Positions 18,394-27,813 of a stretch of DNA of 54,816 nt are shown piece by piece (within the stretch, counting starts at the first letter, position 1; every line of letters starts with the position of its first letter). The DNA is from an uncultured Lachnospiraceae bacterium (GTDB lineage Bacteria; Bacillota; Clostridia; Lachnospirales; Lachnospiraceae): positions 1 to 54,816 of the forward strand of contig CANRNK010000003.1 of NCBI GenBank assembly GCA_947631985.1, in the 5' to 3' direction. Below the pieces are notes generated by a model. The model searched no databases. It was not told the origin of the DNA and saw only the letters and a list, made by a program, of their open reading frames with translations. Made by a program: the position numbers and the translations under genes.

Positions 18394-20205
18394 TTAGATT
18401 ATTTGAGTCGCATTAAAAAGCCATTTTCTTTCCTCTTCCTCTAAAAATGGACTGATTTTTTCATAAACCTGCTTATGATATGAATTCAGCCTTTCCAATT
18501 CATCCTTGTTTAAGTTCTCTCTCATCACAGCATCCAGTTCAAGTGGAACGAAGGTCAAAGTTTCAAATTCCATGAATTGGCCATCACTATTTTTAGGTCC
18601 CTTTTTACAAAGCATAATATTTTCGATTCTGATTCCATACTCACCTGCCAGATAAACTCCCGGTTCATTACTAAGGAGCATCCCCTCTTCTAGTACTGTC
18701 TCATGATTGGATTGGTTATATTGCCATCTGATTGACTGTGGTCCCTCATGTACATTTAACATATATCCGATTCCATGGCCTGTCCCACATTTGTAATCTA
18801 TTGCAGCTTCCCACAGGGGTTGCCTTGCTATAATATCCAGATTTCTCCCTGTACATCCGTATAGAAACTTAGCATTTGATAAATTCAGCATTCCTCTGCT
18901 GACCCTTGTATAGTGTTCTTTTTGCTGTTCTGAAACTCTTCCAAGCGAAATCGTTCTCGTAACATCTGTCGTCCCACCATCATACTGTCCACCTGAATCC
19001 ACGAGTAGCATGCCCTCCGCCTGAAGTGTCGCTGCATTCTGAGCATCTGCCTGATAATGCATCATGGCAGCATTGGCCTGATAGCCACAGATTGTCGGAA
19101 ACGATAACCCGAAGCATTCTGGTATTTGCATCCGGATTTCATCCATCAACATTGCCGCCATGAATTCGTTTGTTTCTTCCAGATTCGTTTTCTTCTTGAT
19201 TTGGTAAATAAATTTTGTAACTGCAACACTATCTTTCAGATAAATTTCCCGAAGGTTTTTTCTTTCTATTTCATTTTTAACTGACTTTTTCAGTTCTGTT
19301 GGATTCACACATTTAATCACAGTCTGTTTTTCTTCAATATTTTTCAAAAAAAGATAGCTGACATTCTTTGGATCCAGCATAATATGTCCTGCATTATTTA
19401 TATTTTTTAAGAATTCCGAAACTTCAGAATATTCTCTGATCTGTACCTGCATGTTTTTAAAGTATTCCACGGCTTCTCTCGTCAGTGCATTTTTCTGAAT
19501 AAAAAGCACCACTTGTTCCATCGTGAGAAATGCATGACATAAAACTACCGGATTGCAGGGAACATCATTCCCTCTGATATTAAATAGCCACATTAAATCA
19601 TCTAACTTACTTAAAAACAAAGCATCTGCCTTCTCTTTTTTTAAATCGTCTCTTATCTGCTCCAATTTTTCACTCGTAGAGATTCCAGACAATTCCGTTT
19701 TTATGAGTTTGACAGGAGAACAGGGCAACATGGGTCTTCCATTTTCTGCTGTCCATATCCCCTCCGCCGGGTCAAATTCCGCACAAACAGATCCATTCGA
19801 GTTCTTCGCTATCTCAGCAAGTTCCTGGCCCAATGTAGCAGGAACAATTCTTCCATCAAAGCCAATAGTATCTCCCACATTTAAGGACTCTTTGAAGAAT
19901 TCCGGAATTGTGGGGACCCCCTCATCAAGCATACGAAATAGCTTGATTCCTGTTCCTGCAAGTTCTCCTTCCGCCTGAATAAAATAACGTCCATCTGTCC
20001 AGAGTCCGGCGAACTCCATTGATAATACAAGGGTTCCATTTGAACCACTGAAATTTGAAAAAAAATCACGAATATTGAAATAGTCTGTTACATATTCTGA
20101 ATTATGATAATCACCCGTTGTAATATAACACCATTCAATCTGGGATTCTTTCATTCGGTTTCTTAATTGCTCCAGCCGCTGTCTGATCAGTTTGTTTTCT
20201 TCCAT
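18394..20205 (-). CDS. Xaa-Pro aminopeptidase (M24B family)
   Basis: Removes an N-terminal residue next to proline; cytosolic dinuclear metal enzyme. Two creatinase-type N-terminal domains (about 1-300) precede the pita-bread catalytic domain. Metal ligands are in VDSGGQYDGGTTDVTRT (two Asp), GTGHGIGY (His), NEPGVY (Glu) and the GIRIEN/EFETLTF segments (Glu). 603 residues, the long three-domain aminopeptidase P form. The ATG follows AGAGAGGAAAAGGAT. It stands alone between the 6S RNA gene and the divergent citrate synthase gene. Confidence 0.94.
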   Translation of the reverse strand: MEENKLIRQRLEQLRNRMKESQIEWCYITTGDYHNSEYVTDYFNIRDFFSNFSGSNGTLVLSMEFAGLWTDGRYFIQAEGELAGTGIKLFRMLDEGVPTIPEFFKESLNVGDTIGFDGRIVPATLGQELAEIAKNSNGSVCAEFDPAEGIWTAENGRPMLPCSPVKLIKTELSGISTSEKLEQIRDDLKKEKADALFLSKLDDLMWLFNIRGNDVPCNPVVLCHAFLTMEQVVLFIQKNALTREAVEYFKNMQVQIREYSEVSEFLKNINNAGHIMLDPKNVSYLFLKNIEEKQTVIKCVNPTELKKSVKNEIERKNLREIYLKDSVAVTKFIYQIKKKTNLEETNEFMAAMLMDEIRMQIPECFGLSFPTICGYQANAAMMHYQADAQNAATLQAEGMLLVDSGGQYDGGTTDVTRTISLGRVSEQQKEHYTRVSRGMLNLSNAKFLYGCTGRNLDIIARQPLWEAAIDYKCGTGHGIGYMLNVHEGPQSIRWQYNQSNHETVLEEGMLLSNEPGVYLAGEYGIRIENIMLCKKGPKNSDGQFMEFETLTFVPLELDAVMRENLNKDELERLNSYHKQVYEKISPFLEEEERKWLFNATQII

Positions 20206-20325
20206 ATCCTTTTCCTCTCTTTATCCAATTGTTATATTGTAATATAGAAATCCTGGAAATACCACATTTTACAGTGGAATAAATATAAAATTATTCTTAA
20301 TTTACATGGATCTGACAGAAAAACC

Positions 20326-20355
20326 TTGCGGCTGAAATAGCTGACATGGTATTAT
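20326..20355 (+). promoter_or_regulatory. Possible promoter of the citrate synthase gene
   Basis: TTGCGG (20326-20331) and TATTAT (20350-20355) are 18 bp apart, 49 bp before the ATG. The minus-10 is good and the minus-35 weak. Confidence 0.4.
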
Positions 20356-20404
20356 TTATTAGTACATTAAGTTAGTAACGTATAAAAGAAAGGTAGACAA
20401 ATTC

Positions 20405-21772
20405 ATGGAAAGCAGGAACTATTCTGAAATAACGCCTGAAATCACAAAATTGGCTCATATATGCGAAGACTCTTGCCTGATTGATCCCGAGCTTTTTACA
20501 CAGTATGATGTAAAAAGAGGATTGCGAGATATCAATGGAAAAGGGGTTCTTGCCGGATTGACCCACATCTCAGACGTGAGAGCAACAGAAACGGTAAATG
20601 GAGTTACTGTTCCAGCACACGGACGCCTTTTTTATAGAGGATACGAAGTTCAGGATCTTGTAACAGGTTTTACAAGGGAAGATCGTTTTGGATTTGAAGA
20701 AGTCTCCTATCTGGTTTTATTTGGCACGCTTCCAAATCACAAGCAACTTGCAGATTTTAATGAAATTTTAGCTGGGTACCGTTCTCTTCCAACCAGTTTT
20801 GTTCGCGATATTATCATGAAGGCGCCGAGTCGTGACATGATGAATACGCTTGCGCGTAGTGTATTGACGCTTTATTCCTACGATGAAAAAGCCGATGACA
20901 CTTCTCTTCCGAATGTATTACGTCAAAGTCTTCAATTAATTAGTCTGTTTCCGATGTTATCTATTTATGGATATCAGGCTTACAGCCATTATCACGATGG
21001 AAACAGTTTATTTATTCATGCGCCAAAAGCCGAGCTCTCTACTGCAGAAAATATTTTGCATATTCTTCGTACCGATAGCAGCTATACACCATTAGAAGCT
21101 AAGATTCTTGATGTAGCTTTAGTCCTTCACATGGAGCATGGCGGTGGTAATAACTCTACTTTCACTACTCATGTTATCACTTCTTCTCTGACAGACACCT
21201 ATTCTACGATGGCCGCAGCACTTGCCTCACTAAAAGGACCAAGACATGGTGGTGCAAACATCAAGGTCGTTCAGATGTTTGAGGATATGATGAAGAACTT
21301 AGATGACTGGACAGACGAAGAGGAAGTCAGTGCTTACCTTCGAAAACTCCTTAACAAAGAAGCCTTTGACAATTCAGGTCTGATTTATGGCGTGGGACAT
21401 GCCATTTATTCAAAATCAGATCCAAGAGCTGTTGTCTTCAAACAATTTGTAGAAGACCTTTCAAAGGAAAAAGGGTTAGAAAAAGAATTTGCACTCTATT
21501 CCCTTGTAGAAAGACTTGCACCTGAGGTGATTACAGAGCAGCGTCCTATCTATAAAGGTGTCAGCATAAACGTTGATTTTTACTCAGGCTTTGTTTATGA
21601 AATGCTTGGATTACCGATGGAACTCTACACTCCTATTTTTGCAATCGCACGTATTGTAGGATGGGCAGCTCACCGAATGGAAGAACTTGCCAACAACGGG
21701 AAAATTATCCGCCCAGCCTATCGTCCAATTGAACCAGAGCAGGAATATGTCTCTATTGATGAAAGATTTTGA
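20405..21772 (+). CDS. gltA: Citrate synthase
   Basis: Condenses acetyl-CoA and oxaloacetate to citrate. Catalytic histidines are in EHGGGNNSTFTTH and in GHAIYSKSDPRA, and the catalytic Asp is in VDFYSGFVYEMLG. 455 residues, slightly long for the prokaryotic enzyme because of an N-terminal extension of about 45 residues before the conserved GLRDINGKGVLAGLT region. Transcribed alone, with a terminator after it. In anaerobes it normally feeds glutamate synthesis through a partial TCA branch. A 2-methylcitrate synthase cannot be excluded, but no prpB/prpD neighbours support it. Confidence 0.93.
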   Translation: MESRNYSEITPEITKLAHICEDSCLIDPELFTQYDVKRGLRDINGKGVLAGLTHISDVRATETVNGVTVPAHGRLFYRGYEVQDLVTGFTREDRFGFEEVSYLVLFGTLPNHKQLADFNEILAGYRSLPTSFVRDIIMKAPSRDMMNTLARSVLTLYSYDEKADDTSLPNVLRQSLQLISLFPMLSIYGYQAYSHYHDGNSLFIHAPKAELSTAENILHILRTDSSYTPLEAKILDVALVLHMEHGGGNNSTFTTHVITSSLTDTYSTMAAALASLKGPRHGGANIKVVQMFEDMMKNLDDWTDEEEVSAYLRKLLNKEAFDNSGLIYGVGHAIYSKSDPRAVVFKQFVEDLSKEKGLEKEFALYSLVERLAPEVITEQRPIYKGVSINVDFYSGFVYEMLGLPMELYTPIFAIARIVGWAAHRMEELANNGKIIRPAYRPIEPEQEYVSIDERF

Positions 21773-21830
21773 TTTAACAGGGTTCAAAACATGATTCATG
21801 ATTACGAAACTATACTTGCCATAACAAAAA

Positions 21831-21868
21831 CGCCGTCCCAGGATTCTTGTAATCCCGGGGCGGCTTTT
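21831..21868. terminator. Bidirectional terminator after citrate synthase and the chemoreceptor gene
   Basis: The stem GCCGTCCC...GGGGCGGC with an inner GGATT/AATCC pair is flanked by an A run on the left and TTTT on the right, between two convergent genes. Confidence 0.8.
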
Positions 21869-21882
21869 GAATGATCGGATTT

Positions 21883-23982
21883 TTATAATTCAAACATTCC
21901 AACAATTTCTTTTAATTGATTGGCAGTTTCCGAATTCCCACTCGCAAGTTGATGTGTTTCCTTGGTCAAAGTAAGAATTTCCTGATTACTATCTGCCATT
22001 TTACATATTTCCTTGGAGGAATCATTGATCGTATCACTGATTCCCTGTGTTGAGTGAACCATTGCTTCCATGGTCTGTTTGAAATCCTGAATAGAAGTCT
22101 CAATGTATTTCATTTCCTGATTGATCTTCTCCGCTTCCTCACTGTACTCTTCACTCGTATTAATAAATGTTTCAAAATTTTTCATGATTTCAGTTTCAAC
22201 AAAGGATAAGATATGACTCATCGTGTCTGCCATTCCATTCACTGCATCTTTTACTTCTTCTACCATATCTGTAATGCTCGTTACTGTTTGAGAAGATTGC
22301 CTTGCAAGGTTTCCAACTTCTGATGCTACAACGGCAAATCCTCTGCCAGCATCTCCTGCCCGTGCCGCTTCAATGGAAGCATTAAGCGCGAGTAAACTTG
22401 TCTGATCAGCAATATCATGAATCGTATTCGCCATTTCATTGATTCTTGCAACTGCTTTTGTCTTTTCCATTGCGGCTTCTGACTGAAGCTTAACCTTTTG
22501 AAACGTTACTGTAATCTGGTCTCCAGCTTCCAAGGTCTGCGTCTTTAAATGCACTGCTTTGCTTTTCATTGTCTCTGTCATGTCACAGCCTGATTTTACC
22601 GTATCAATAATCTGATTGGTATTCTGATCCATTTCCGAGATACTTTCATTCATCTGTTCTGTTGTGGCAGCTGTTTCCTGCATGACAGCAGCAAGTTGTT
22701 CCAGGGTTACAGAATTGTCTCCCGTATTTTTATCTACTCTGTCCGATATTTCAGTAAGTCCGGTAGAAGTATTTGCAAGCTCCCCAGAATACTTGGAAAT
22801 TCTGGAAATTACGTCCCGCAGTTTCTCCTGCATTCCATAGATTGCAACAGCCATTTCTCCGGTTTCACCTTTTCGCTTCATAAATTTTCTGTTTTTTTCA
22901 TTCTTTTTCAGATTCAGAAGCGAAATATCATGGAGCATCGCCGTGATCTTGTGAATTGGAAGGCTAATACTGGATGCAAAAAGATATCCAGTTGCCGAAA
23001 ATAAGAGCAATGCAAAAATTGCAATCATCATAGCCTGTGTCCGAATTTGATATACTTTAGCAAATACTTCTTTTTCTGGAACTGCAATCACAAAAATCCA
23101 GTTATTGTTCAAGGTCATATATGCTGAGTAAAATTCCTGACCCTCTTCCACATAAGAACCAATTAATGCCCCCTGCGCCTCTGCACCCAGCATAGAAATA
23201 ACATGTGGATTGGTTGCAAGACTTGCCCGCAAGGCTGGATCTGTATGGGAAATTGTGAGGCCTTTTTCATCTGTTACATAACAAGTCGTATGTTCCATTC
23301 CTGTTATCTGAATGCTATTTATTTTCTCGTCAAAGATAGAACATGACACTGTTCCAGATACATACGCAATACAGGACTCATTCCCATTATATGCCGGGAT
23401 TATCATTGAAAGGACTGGTTCCCCCGCCGCATCAAAATGAACACTGCTGACTGCACTCGTCGCTCCATTCAATGCTTTTGAATAATATTGCTCTTTTGCA
23501 TATTCAAATGTTTCTTCCTCTCCTGACCTTGCTAAAACATTTCCCTCCAAGTCCAGTAGGACTGCAGTTTTGAAGTTGGGATATGTTTTGATAAAGTCTG
23601 CAAGCGCTGATTCTGCCCATGCAACCTTTCCCTCTGGGTCAAGTGCCGTCTCATAAAAAGCCACTTCGTGATCAATCGTCGTCATTTCTTTTTCAAGCGT
23701 TGCAATCACATCATCTACTTTGCTACTGCTGGCTGTAATATAGTCAGCAAGGCTATTCTGTGTTGCATTCTTTAACGATATTTCAAATCGCAGATACATA
23801 AATGCCATTGTCAGAAAAACTGCTGTCGCAAGACTCACAATAATCAACAAAGTGACTTGCATTTTGATACTGAAGATTGATTTTTTTTGTTCTTTTTTTG
23901 TTTTTCTTATTTTTCTCTGTTCACCCTTTGTTATTACCCCTTTTGGAACGCTCCCCTTGTTTTCACCCTCTCTGTTAATCAT
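21883..23982 (-). CDS. Methyl-accepting chemotaxis protein with extracellular Cache-type sensor
   Basis: 699-residue chemoreceptor. A very basic cytoplasmic N-terminus (1-40) precedes membrane segment 1 (41-64), an extracellular sensor of about 250 residues with dCache character, membrane segment 2 (about 314-334), HAMP, and the signalling hairpin with the invariant tip region [22 protein letters not shown]. It is the last gene of the sugar-uptake block, 86 nt after the permease. It may sense the same sugar or its binding protein; this is inference. AAATGGGGG precedes the ATG. A possible sigma-28 promoter lies at 24013-24039, so it may also be transcribed with motility genes. Confidence 0.94.
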   Translation of the reverse strand: MINREGENKGSVPKGVITKGEQRKIRKTKKEQKKSIFSIKMQVTLLIIVSLATAVFLTMAFMYLRFEISLKNATQNSLADYITASSSKVDDVIATLEKEMTTIDHEVAFYETALDPEGKVAWAESALADFIKTYPNFKTAVLLDLEGNVLARSGEEETFEYAKEQYYSKALNGATSAVSSVHFDAAGEPVLSMIIPAYNGNESCIAYVSGTVSCSIFDEKINSIQITGMEHTTCYVTDEKGLTISHTDPALRASLATNPHVISMLGAEAQGALIGSYVEEGQEFYSAYMTLNNNWIFVIAVPEKEVFAKVYQIRTQAMMIAIFALLLFSATGYLFASSISLPIHKITAMLHDISLLNLKKNEKNRKFMKRKGETGEMAVAIYGMQEKLRDVISRISKYSGELANTSTGLTEISDRVDKNTGDNSVTLEQLAAVMQETAATTEQMNESISEMDQNTNQIIDTVKSGCDMTETMKSKAVHLKTQTLEAGDQITVTFQKVKLQSEAAMEKTKAVARINEMANTIHDIADQTSLLALNASIEAARAGDAGRGFAVVASEVGNLARQSSQTVTSITDMVEEVKDAVNGMADTMSHILSFVETEIMKNFETFINTSEEYSEEAEKINQEMKYIETSIQDFKQTMEAMVHSTQGISDTINDSSKEICKMADSNQEILTLTKETHQLASGNSETANQLKEIVGMFEL

Positions 23983-24012
23983 TTAATGCCCCCATTTCAT
24001 GTATACGCTACA

Positions 24013-24039
24013 ATTCCGGCTTTGTTTCAATTATTTCTA
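24013..24039 (-). promoter_or_regulatory. Possible sigma-28 (SigD) promoter of the chemoreceptor gene
   Basis: On the minus strand TAGA (24036-24039), 15 bp, then GCCGGAAT (24013-24020). The consensus is TAAA, 14-16 bp, GCCGATAT, so this has three mismatches but correct spacing. Confidence 0.35.
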
Positions 24040-24068
24040 TTTCTTCTTCTATTTTTTTATTTCTTTTT

Positions 24069-25085
24069 CTATTTTTTCTTCTCTTTTGCCTTCGCAAAGA
24101 CACTCTGCAGAATGATGAAAAATGCAAGGAGTGCAGCAATCGTAATTTTAGTCCACCAAGATGACAAAGTTCCCTGGAAATTAATAAAGGTCTCTATCGT
24201 ACCCTTAATCAAAACACCAAATAAACTTCCAAATACATTTCCTACACCACCAGTTAATAGGGTTCCTCCTATTACGGCAGAAGCGATAGCTTCCATTTCA
24301 AATCCTTTTGCCTGTTCAACGAAACCGGAACAGGTATTCAGACAGAACAAAAATCCACCAAATGCTGCCAAGAAACCATTCAAGATATAAACCTTTAATT
24401 TGGTTCTTCTAACATTTAATCCCATTAAAAGTGCAGATTGTTCATTGCCACCAATTGCATAAATTGATCTTCCAAACTTGGTATATTTCAGCATGATGAA
24501 AATAATCACTAAAACAATCAATGCAATTAGTACGCTTGGATAGATATAGGGATTGACAATGATTCCCTTTTTATTTACGTAACCACCAATTGGAAAATAC
24601 ATTTTGGCCTGTGCCCAGGATAAAAATGTTTCATTTTTGATACTAATCATATCTGTGCTGATAATTGCCGTCATACCTCTGGCAAAAAACATACCCGCCA
24701 AGGTTACAATAAAGGGCTGAATTTTCATATAGGCCACTAAGAACCCCTGTACAAGCCCAAATACAAGACCAATAAATAAAACAAATAAAACCGCTGGTAC
24801 TGCACCGACTCCTTTATTTTCCATCATATAGGCAAGAATCATACAAGTCATGGCTACTACGGAACCTACTGAAATGTCAATTCCACCCGTAATCAAAACA
24901 ATTGTCATGGAAGTGGCAATTACAATCAAGCCAGCATTTGAAATAAACAGGTTTAAGAATACCTGTGTTTTCGAAAAGCCTTTTTCGCCAAAAACAATCA
25001 TACCAATAATATACATTACAAAAAATAAAATGATTGTAATGGCAAGAAGGAATTGATTTCCTTCCATTTTCTTTAGTTTTTTCAT
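24069..25085 (-). CDS. yjfF: Sugar ABC transporter permease (YjfF-like)
   Basis: Second membrane permease of a carbohydrate importer of the RbsC/BPD_transp_2 family. 338 residues with eight or more hydrophobic segments. ITGGIDISVGSVVAM and IGGNEQSALLMGLNV are family motifs, and GVLIKGTIETFINFQG lies near the end. It touches the stop of the first permease gene (shared base 25085). The order binding protein-ATPase-permease-permease is that of E. coli ytfQ-ytfR-ytfT-yjfF, the galactofuranose importer; the substrate is inferred from this. Confidence 0.92.
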   Translation of the reverse strand: MKKLKKMEGNQFLLAITIILFFVMYIIGMIVFGEKGFSKTQVFLNLFISNAGLIVIATSMTIVLITGGIDISVGSVVAMTCMILAYMMENKGVGAVPAVLFVLFIGLVFGLVQGFLVAYMKIQPFIVTLAGMFFARGMTAIISTDMISIKNETFLSWAQAKMYFPIGGYVNKKGIIVNPYIYPSVLIALIVLVIIFIMLKYTKFGRSIYAIGGNEQSALLMGLNVRRTKLKVYILNGFLAAFGGFLFCLNTCSGFVEQAKGFEMEAIASAVIGGTLLTGGVGNVFGSLFGVLIKGTIETFINFQGTLSSWWTKITIAALLAFFIILQSVFAKAKEKKK

Positions 25086-26149
25086 TATGCTGCCTCCTTT
25101 GCTGTTTTTCCTGATGCAATTTTAGCAGCCAATGCTGTTCTCATCTTCGTGAATTCAGGCGACTGAAGTGTTACAATGATAACAACGACAATTGCTTTGT
25201 ATACTGGAATCTGATCAGCAGAGATACTCATCGCATACAACGTAGTTGTCAATGCCTGAATCGTATAGGCACCAATAACGCTTCCAAGTAGAGAGAACTT
25301 ACCTCCACCAAGACTATTTCCTCCAAGTGCCACTGCAAGAATTGCATCCAGCTCCAGATTAAGTCCTGCATTGTTGGCATCAATTGAGTAAACTCTAGAG
25401 GTAATAATCAACCCAGCGATTCCCGAACAAAATCCACAAAAGGTATAGGTTAAAAATTTAATTGCAGTTGAGTTAAGCCCTACCAGCCTTGCTGCTTTTG
25501 AGTTACAACCAACCGTTTCAATGTAAAGTCCCAATGCTGTTTTCTTCAATAAGAAATAAGTCAGAATAACAACAATAATTGCTACAAAAACAGGTGTTGG
25601 CAATGGTACCCCAGGAATGGAAGCGCCAAGCATCTTAAAATGATCCACTCTCAGATAAATCATCTGACCATCTGTAAGCAGCTGTGCAATTCCTCTTCCT
25701 GCCGTAAACAAGATTAAGGTTGCAACCATCGGCTGAATTTTTAATTTTGCTACCAAAAATCCATTCCAGGCTCCACAGATTGCACCAATCAGAATCGCTG
25801 CAACTACACCAAGTATGTACGGCGCATGATAAAAATCAGTTGATTGTTCTCCTCCAGATAACACAAAACAACAAACCGCACCTGCAAGTGCACTGACAGC
25901 ACCAACTGAAATATCTGTACCTCCGGAAGCTGCAACCACAAGGGTCATTCCAACTGCAAAAATGACAAGTTCACTTCCTCTGTTAATAACATCAATAATA
26001 TATCCATAGAGCACACCGTTCTGTATGGTTATGTTAAAGAACGTGGGGGTTTTGATCACATTGATGATCAATACCAGAAACAGACAGGCCAATGGCAGAA
26101 ATAGTCGAAACCCTGTGACCTTTTTTATCAAAGATTTGGAACTACTCAT
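25085..26149 (-). CDS. ytfT: Sugar ABC transporter permease (YtfT-like)
   Basis: First permease of the importer, about 354 residues, strongly hydrophobic. Family motifs seen are ASGGTDISVGAVSALAG, the ETVGCNSKAARLVGLN cytoplasmic loop and ALGGNSLGGGKFSLLGS. The ATG at 26149 lies 8 nt after AGGAGG and overlaps the last 8 nt of the ATPase gene, so the two are translationally coupled. An upstream in-frame ATG at 26167 is inside the ATPase gene and lacks a binding site. Confidence 0.92.
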   Translation of the reverse strand: MSSSKSLIKKVTGFRLFLPLACLFLVLIINVIKTPTFFNITIQNGVLYGYIIDVINRGSELVIFAVGMTLVVAASGGTDISVGAVSALAGAVCCFVLSGGEQSTDFYHAPYILGVVAAILIGAICGAWNGFLVAKLKIQPMVATLILFTAGRGIAQLLTDGQMIYLRVDHFKMLGASIPGVPLPTPVFVAIIVVILTYFLLKKTALGLYIETVGCNSKAARLVGLNSTAIKFLTYTFCGFCSGIAGLIITSRVYSIDANNAGLNLELDAILAVALGGNSLGGGKFSLLGSVIGAYTIQALTTTLYAMSISADQIPVYKAIVVVIIVTLQSPEFTKMRTALAAKIASGKTAKEAA

Positions 26150-27665
26150 TTTCACTACCTCCTGCAATTGCTTTCATAATACTCATCTGGGACAATTCAT
26201 GCTCTTCGAGTTCCCCGACTTTCCTTCCATCCCGCATTACAATCATTCTACTGCAGGTTCTGATCATTTCTTCGATTTCTGAGGAAATAAACATAACAGA
26301 CATTCCTTCTCCGGCAAGCTTTAATACCAGCTTCTGGATTTCTGTTTTTGTTCCGATATCAATTCCTCTTGTTGGTTCATCTAAAATCAGGAATTCCGGG
26401 TTGGTTAGTAACCATCTTCCAAGAATTACTTTTTGCTGATTTCCACCGCTCAACTGTTTGATTGGTGTCTCCCTGCTTGCTGTTTTAATCTGAAGCAGTT
26501 CAATATATTTATCTGCGAATTCTTCCTGTTCCTTTTTACCCAATAGCTTGAACATGCCCTTTTTGGCTTGAAGCGCAATTATAATATTCTCGCGAACCGA
26601 AAGTTCTGCAATAATTCCTTCTTCTTTTCTGTTTTCCGGCAGATAACTCATTCCACTTTTCATTGCATCGATTGGCGCTGAAACAACAATCTTTTGCCCC
26701 TTAACAAAAAGTTCCCCTTCATCAGGCTTGTCCGCACCGTAGATTGCTCTGGCAAGTTCTGATCTTCCAGATCCAAGTAAACCAGATAATCCTATTACTT
26801 CTCCCTTTTTTAATACCAGGTCAAATGGTTTAATACTACCTTCATGTGCAAGTGCTTTTGCTTCTATTATTTTAATATTTGCATCTTCTTCAATGATTTT
26901 CTTTTCTTTTTTAATTGCAGATACATCATCAAAGTCTTTTCCCATCATTTTCGCAACCAGCTGTACTCTTGGAAGATTCTCTACTTCATATTCTCCAACA
27001 AGGCACCCATTTCTCAAAACTGTAATTTTATCGCATACCTTATAGACCTGTTCTAGGAAATGAGTTACGAATATAATTCCAACACCATCCCCCTTCAGTT
27101 TTTTCATTAGACTAAATAATTTTTCAACTTCATGCTCATCGAGTGAAGAAGTCGGTTCATCAAGAATCAAAACCCTGGCGGACAAATCGACTGCTCTTGC
27201 AATTGCAAACATCTGCTGGAGCGCAAGGGAATAATGTTCAAGACTTCTGGTTACATCAATATCTATATTAAGATTTCCAAGGATTTCCCTGGATTTTTTA
27301 TTCATTGTTTTCCAGTCTATGATACCTGCGCGCTTTGGTTCTCTTCCCAGAAAAAGGTTTTCTGCTACCGACAGATTAGGGCAAAGGTTCACCTCCTGGT
27401 ATACTGTACTGATTCCATTTCCCTGCGCCATTTGTGGGGACTTATTGATAAGATCATGGTCCATTCCTGCCATTCGGATGGTACCTGTTTCAAATTCTTC
27501 AACACCTGTTAGAACTTTTATTAAGGTTGATTTTCCGGCGCCGTTTTCTCCCATAAGTGCATGGATTTCTCCTGCTCTCAATGTGAAATCTACATCCGAA
27601 AGAGCAACAACTCCCGGAAAGTTTTTGCTAATATGTCGCATTGTAAGAACTGCATTGTTATCCAT
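26142..27665 (-). CDS. ytfR: Sugar ABC transporter ATPase, two nucleotide-binding domains (YtfR-like)
   Basis: 507-residue fused ATPase of the CUT2 sugar-importer type. The first domain has Walker A GENGAGKST, a degenerate signature around YSLALQQ and Walker B VLILDEPTSSLD. The second has a degenerate Walker A (GLLGSGRSE), an intact LSGGNQQK signature and LILDEPTRGID. This split of good and degenerate motifs is normal for the family. The ATG at 27665 follows GGTGGAG; an in-frame ATG at 27695 lacks a binding site. A terminator (27722-27774) lies upstream, so it should be made at lower level than the binding protein. Confidence 0.95.
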   Translation of the reverse strand: MDNNAVLTMRHISKNFPGVVALSDVDFTLRAGEIHALMGENGAGKSTLIKVLTGVEEFETGTIRMAGMDHDLINKSPQMAQGNGISTVYQEVNLCPNLSVAENLFLGREPKRAGIIDWKTMNKKSREILGNLNIDIDVTRSLEHYSLALQQMFAIARAVDLSARVLILDEPTSSLDEHEVEKLFSLMKKLKGDGVGIIFVTHFLEQVYKVCDKITVLRNGCLVGEYEVENLPRVQLVAKMMGKDFDDVSAIKKEKKIIEEDANIKIIEAKALAHEGSIKPFDLVLKKGEVIGLSGLLGSGRSELARAIYGADKPDEGELFVKGQKIVVSAPIDAMKSGMSYLPENRKEEGIIAELSVRENIIIALQAKKGMFKLLGKKEQEEFADKYIELLQIKTASRETPIKQLSGGNQQKVILGRWLLTNPEFLILDEPTRGIDIGTKTEIQKLVLKLAGEGMSVMFISSEIEEMIRTCSRMIVMRDGRKVGELEEHELSQMSIMKAIAGGSENE

Positions 27666-27721
27666 GTGGACTCCACCCTTCAATAGAATCTGCATTCTGC
27701 AGATTTAATGTTAACTTGTAA

Positions 27722-27774
27722 TAAAAAAGGTGTTTGGGAAAAACCGCCTAAGCGGCTTTTCAACCCAATCACCT
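27722..27774 (-). terminator. Large two-stem terminator between binding-protein and ATPase genes
   Basis: The outer stem AGGTGTTTGGG (27728-27738) and CCCAATCACCT (27764-27774) has one mismatch. It encloses an inner CCGC...GCGG hairpin. On the minus strand the structure is followed by a run of six T (27722-27727). Partial readthrough would give a high binding-protein to transporter ratio. Confidence 0.8.
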
Positions 27775-27813
27775 ATATGAGCTTACATTTAAATAGTAGT
27801 TCTCACGTTAAAC

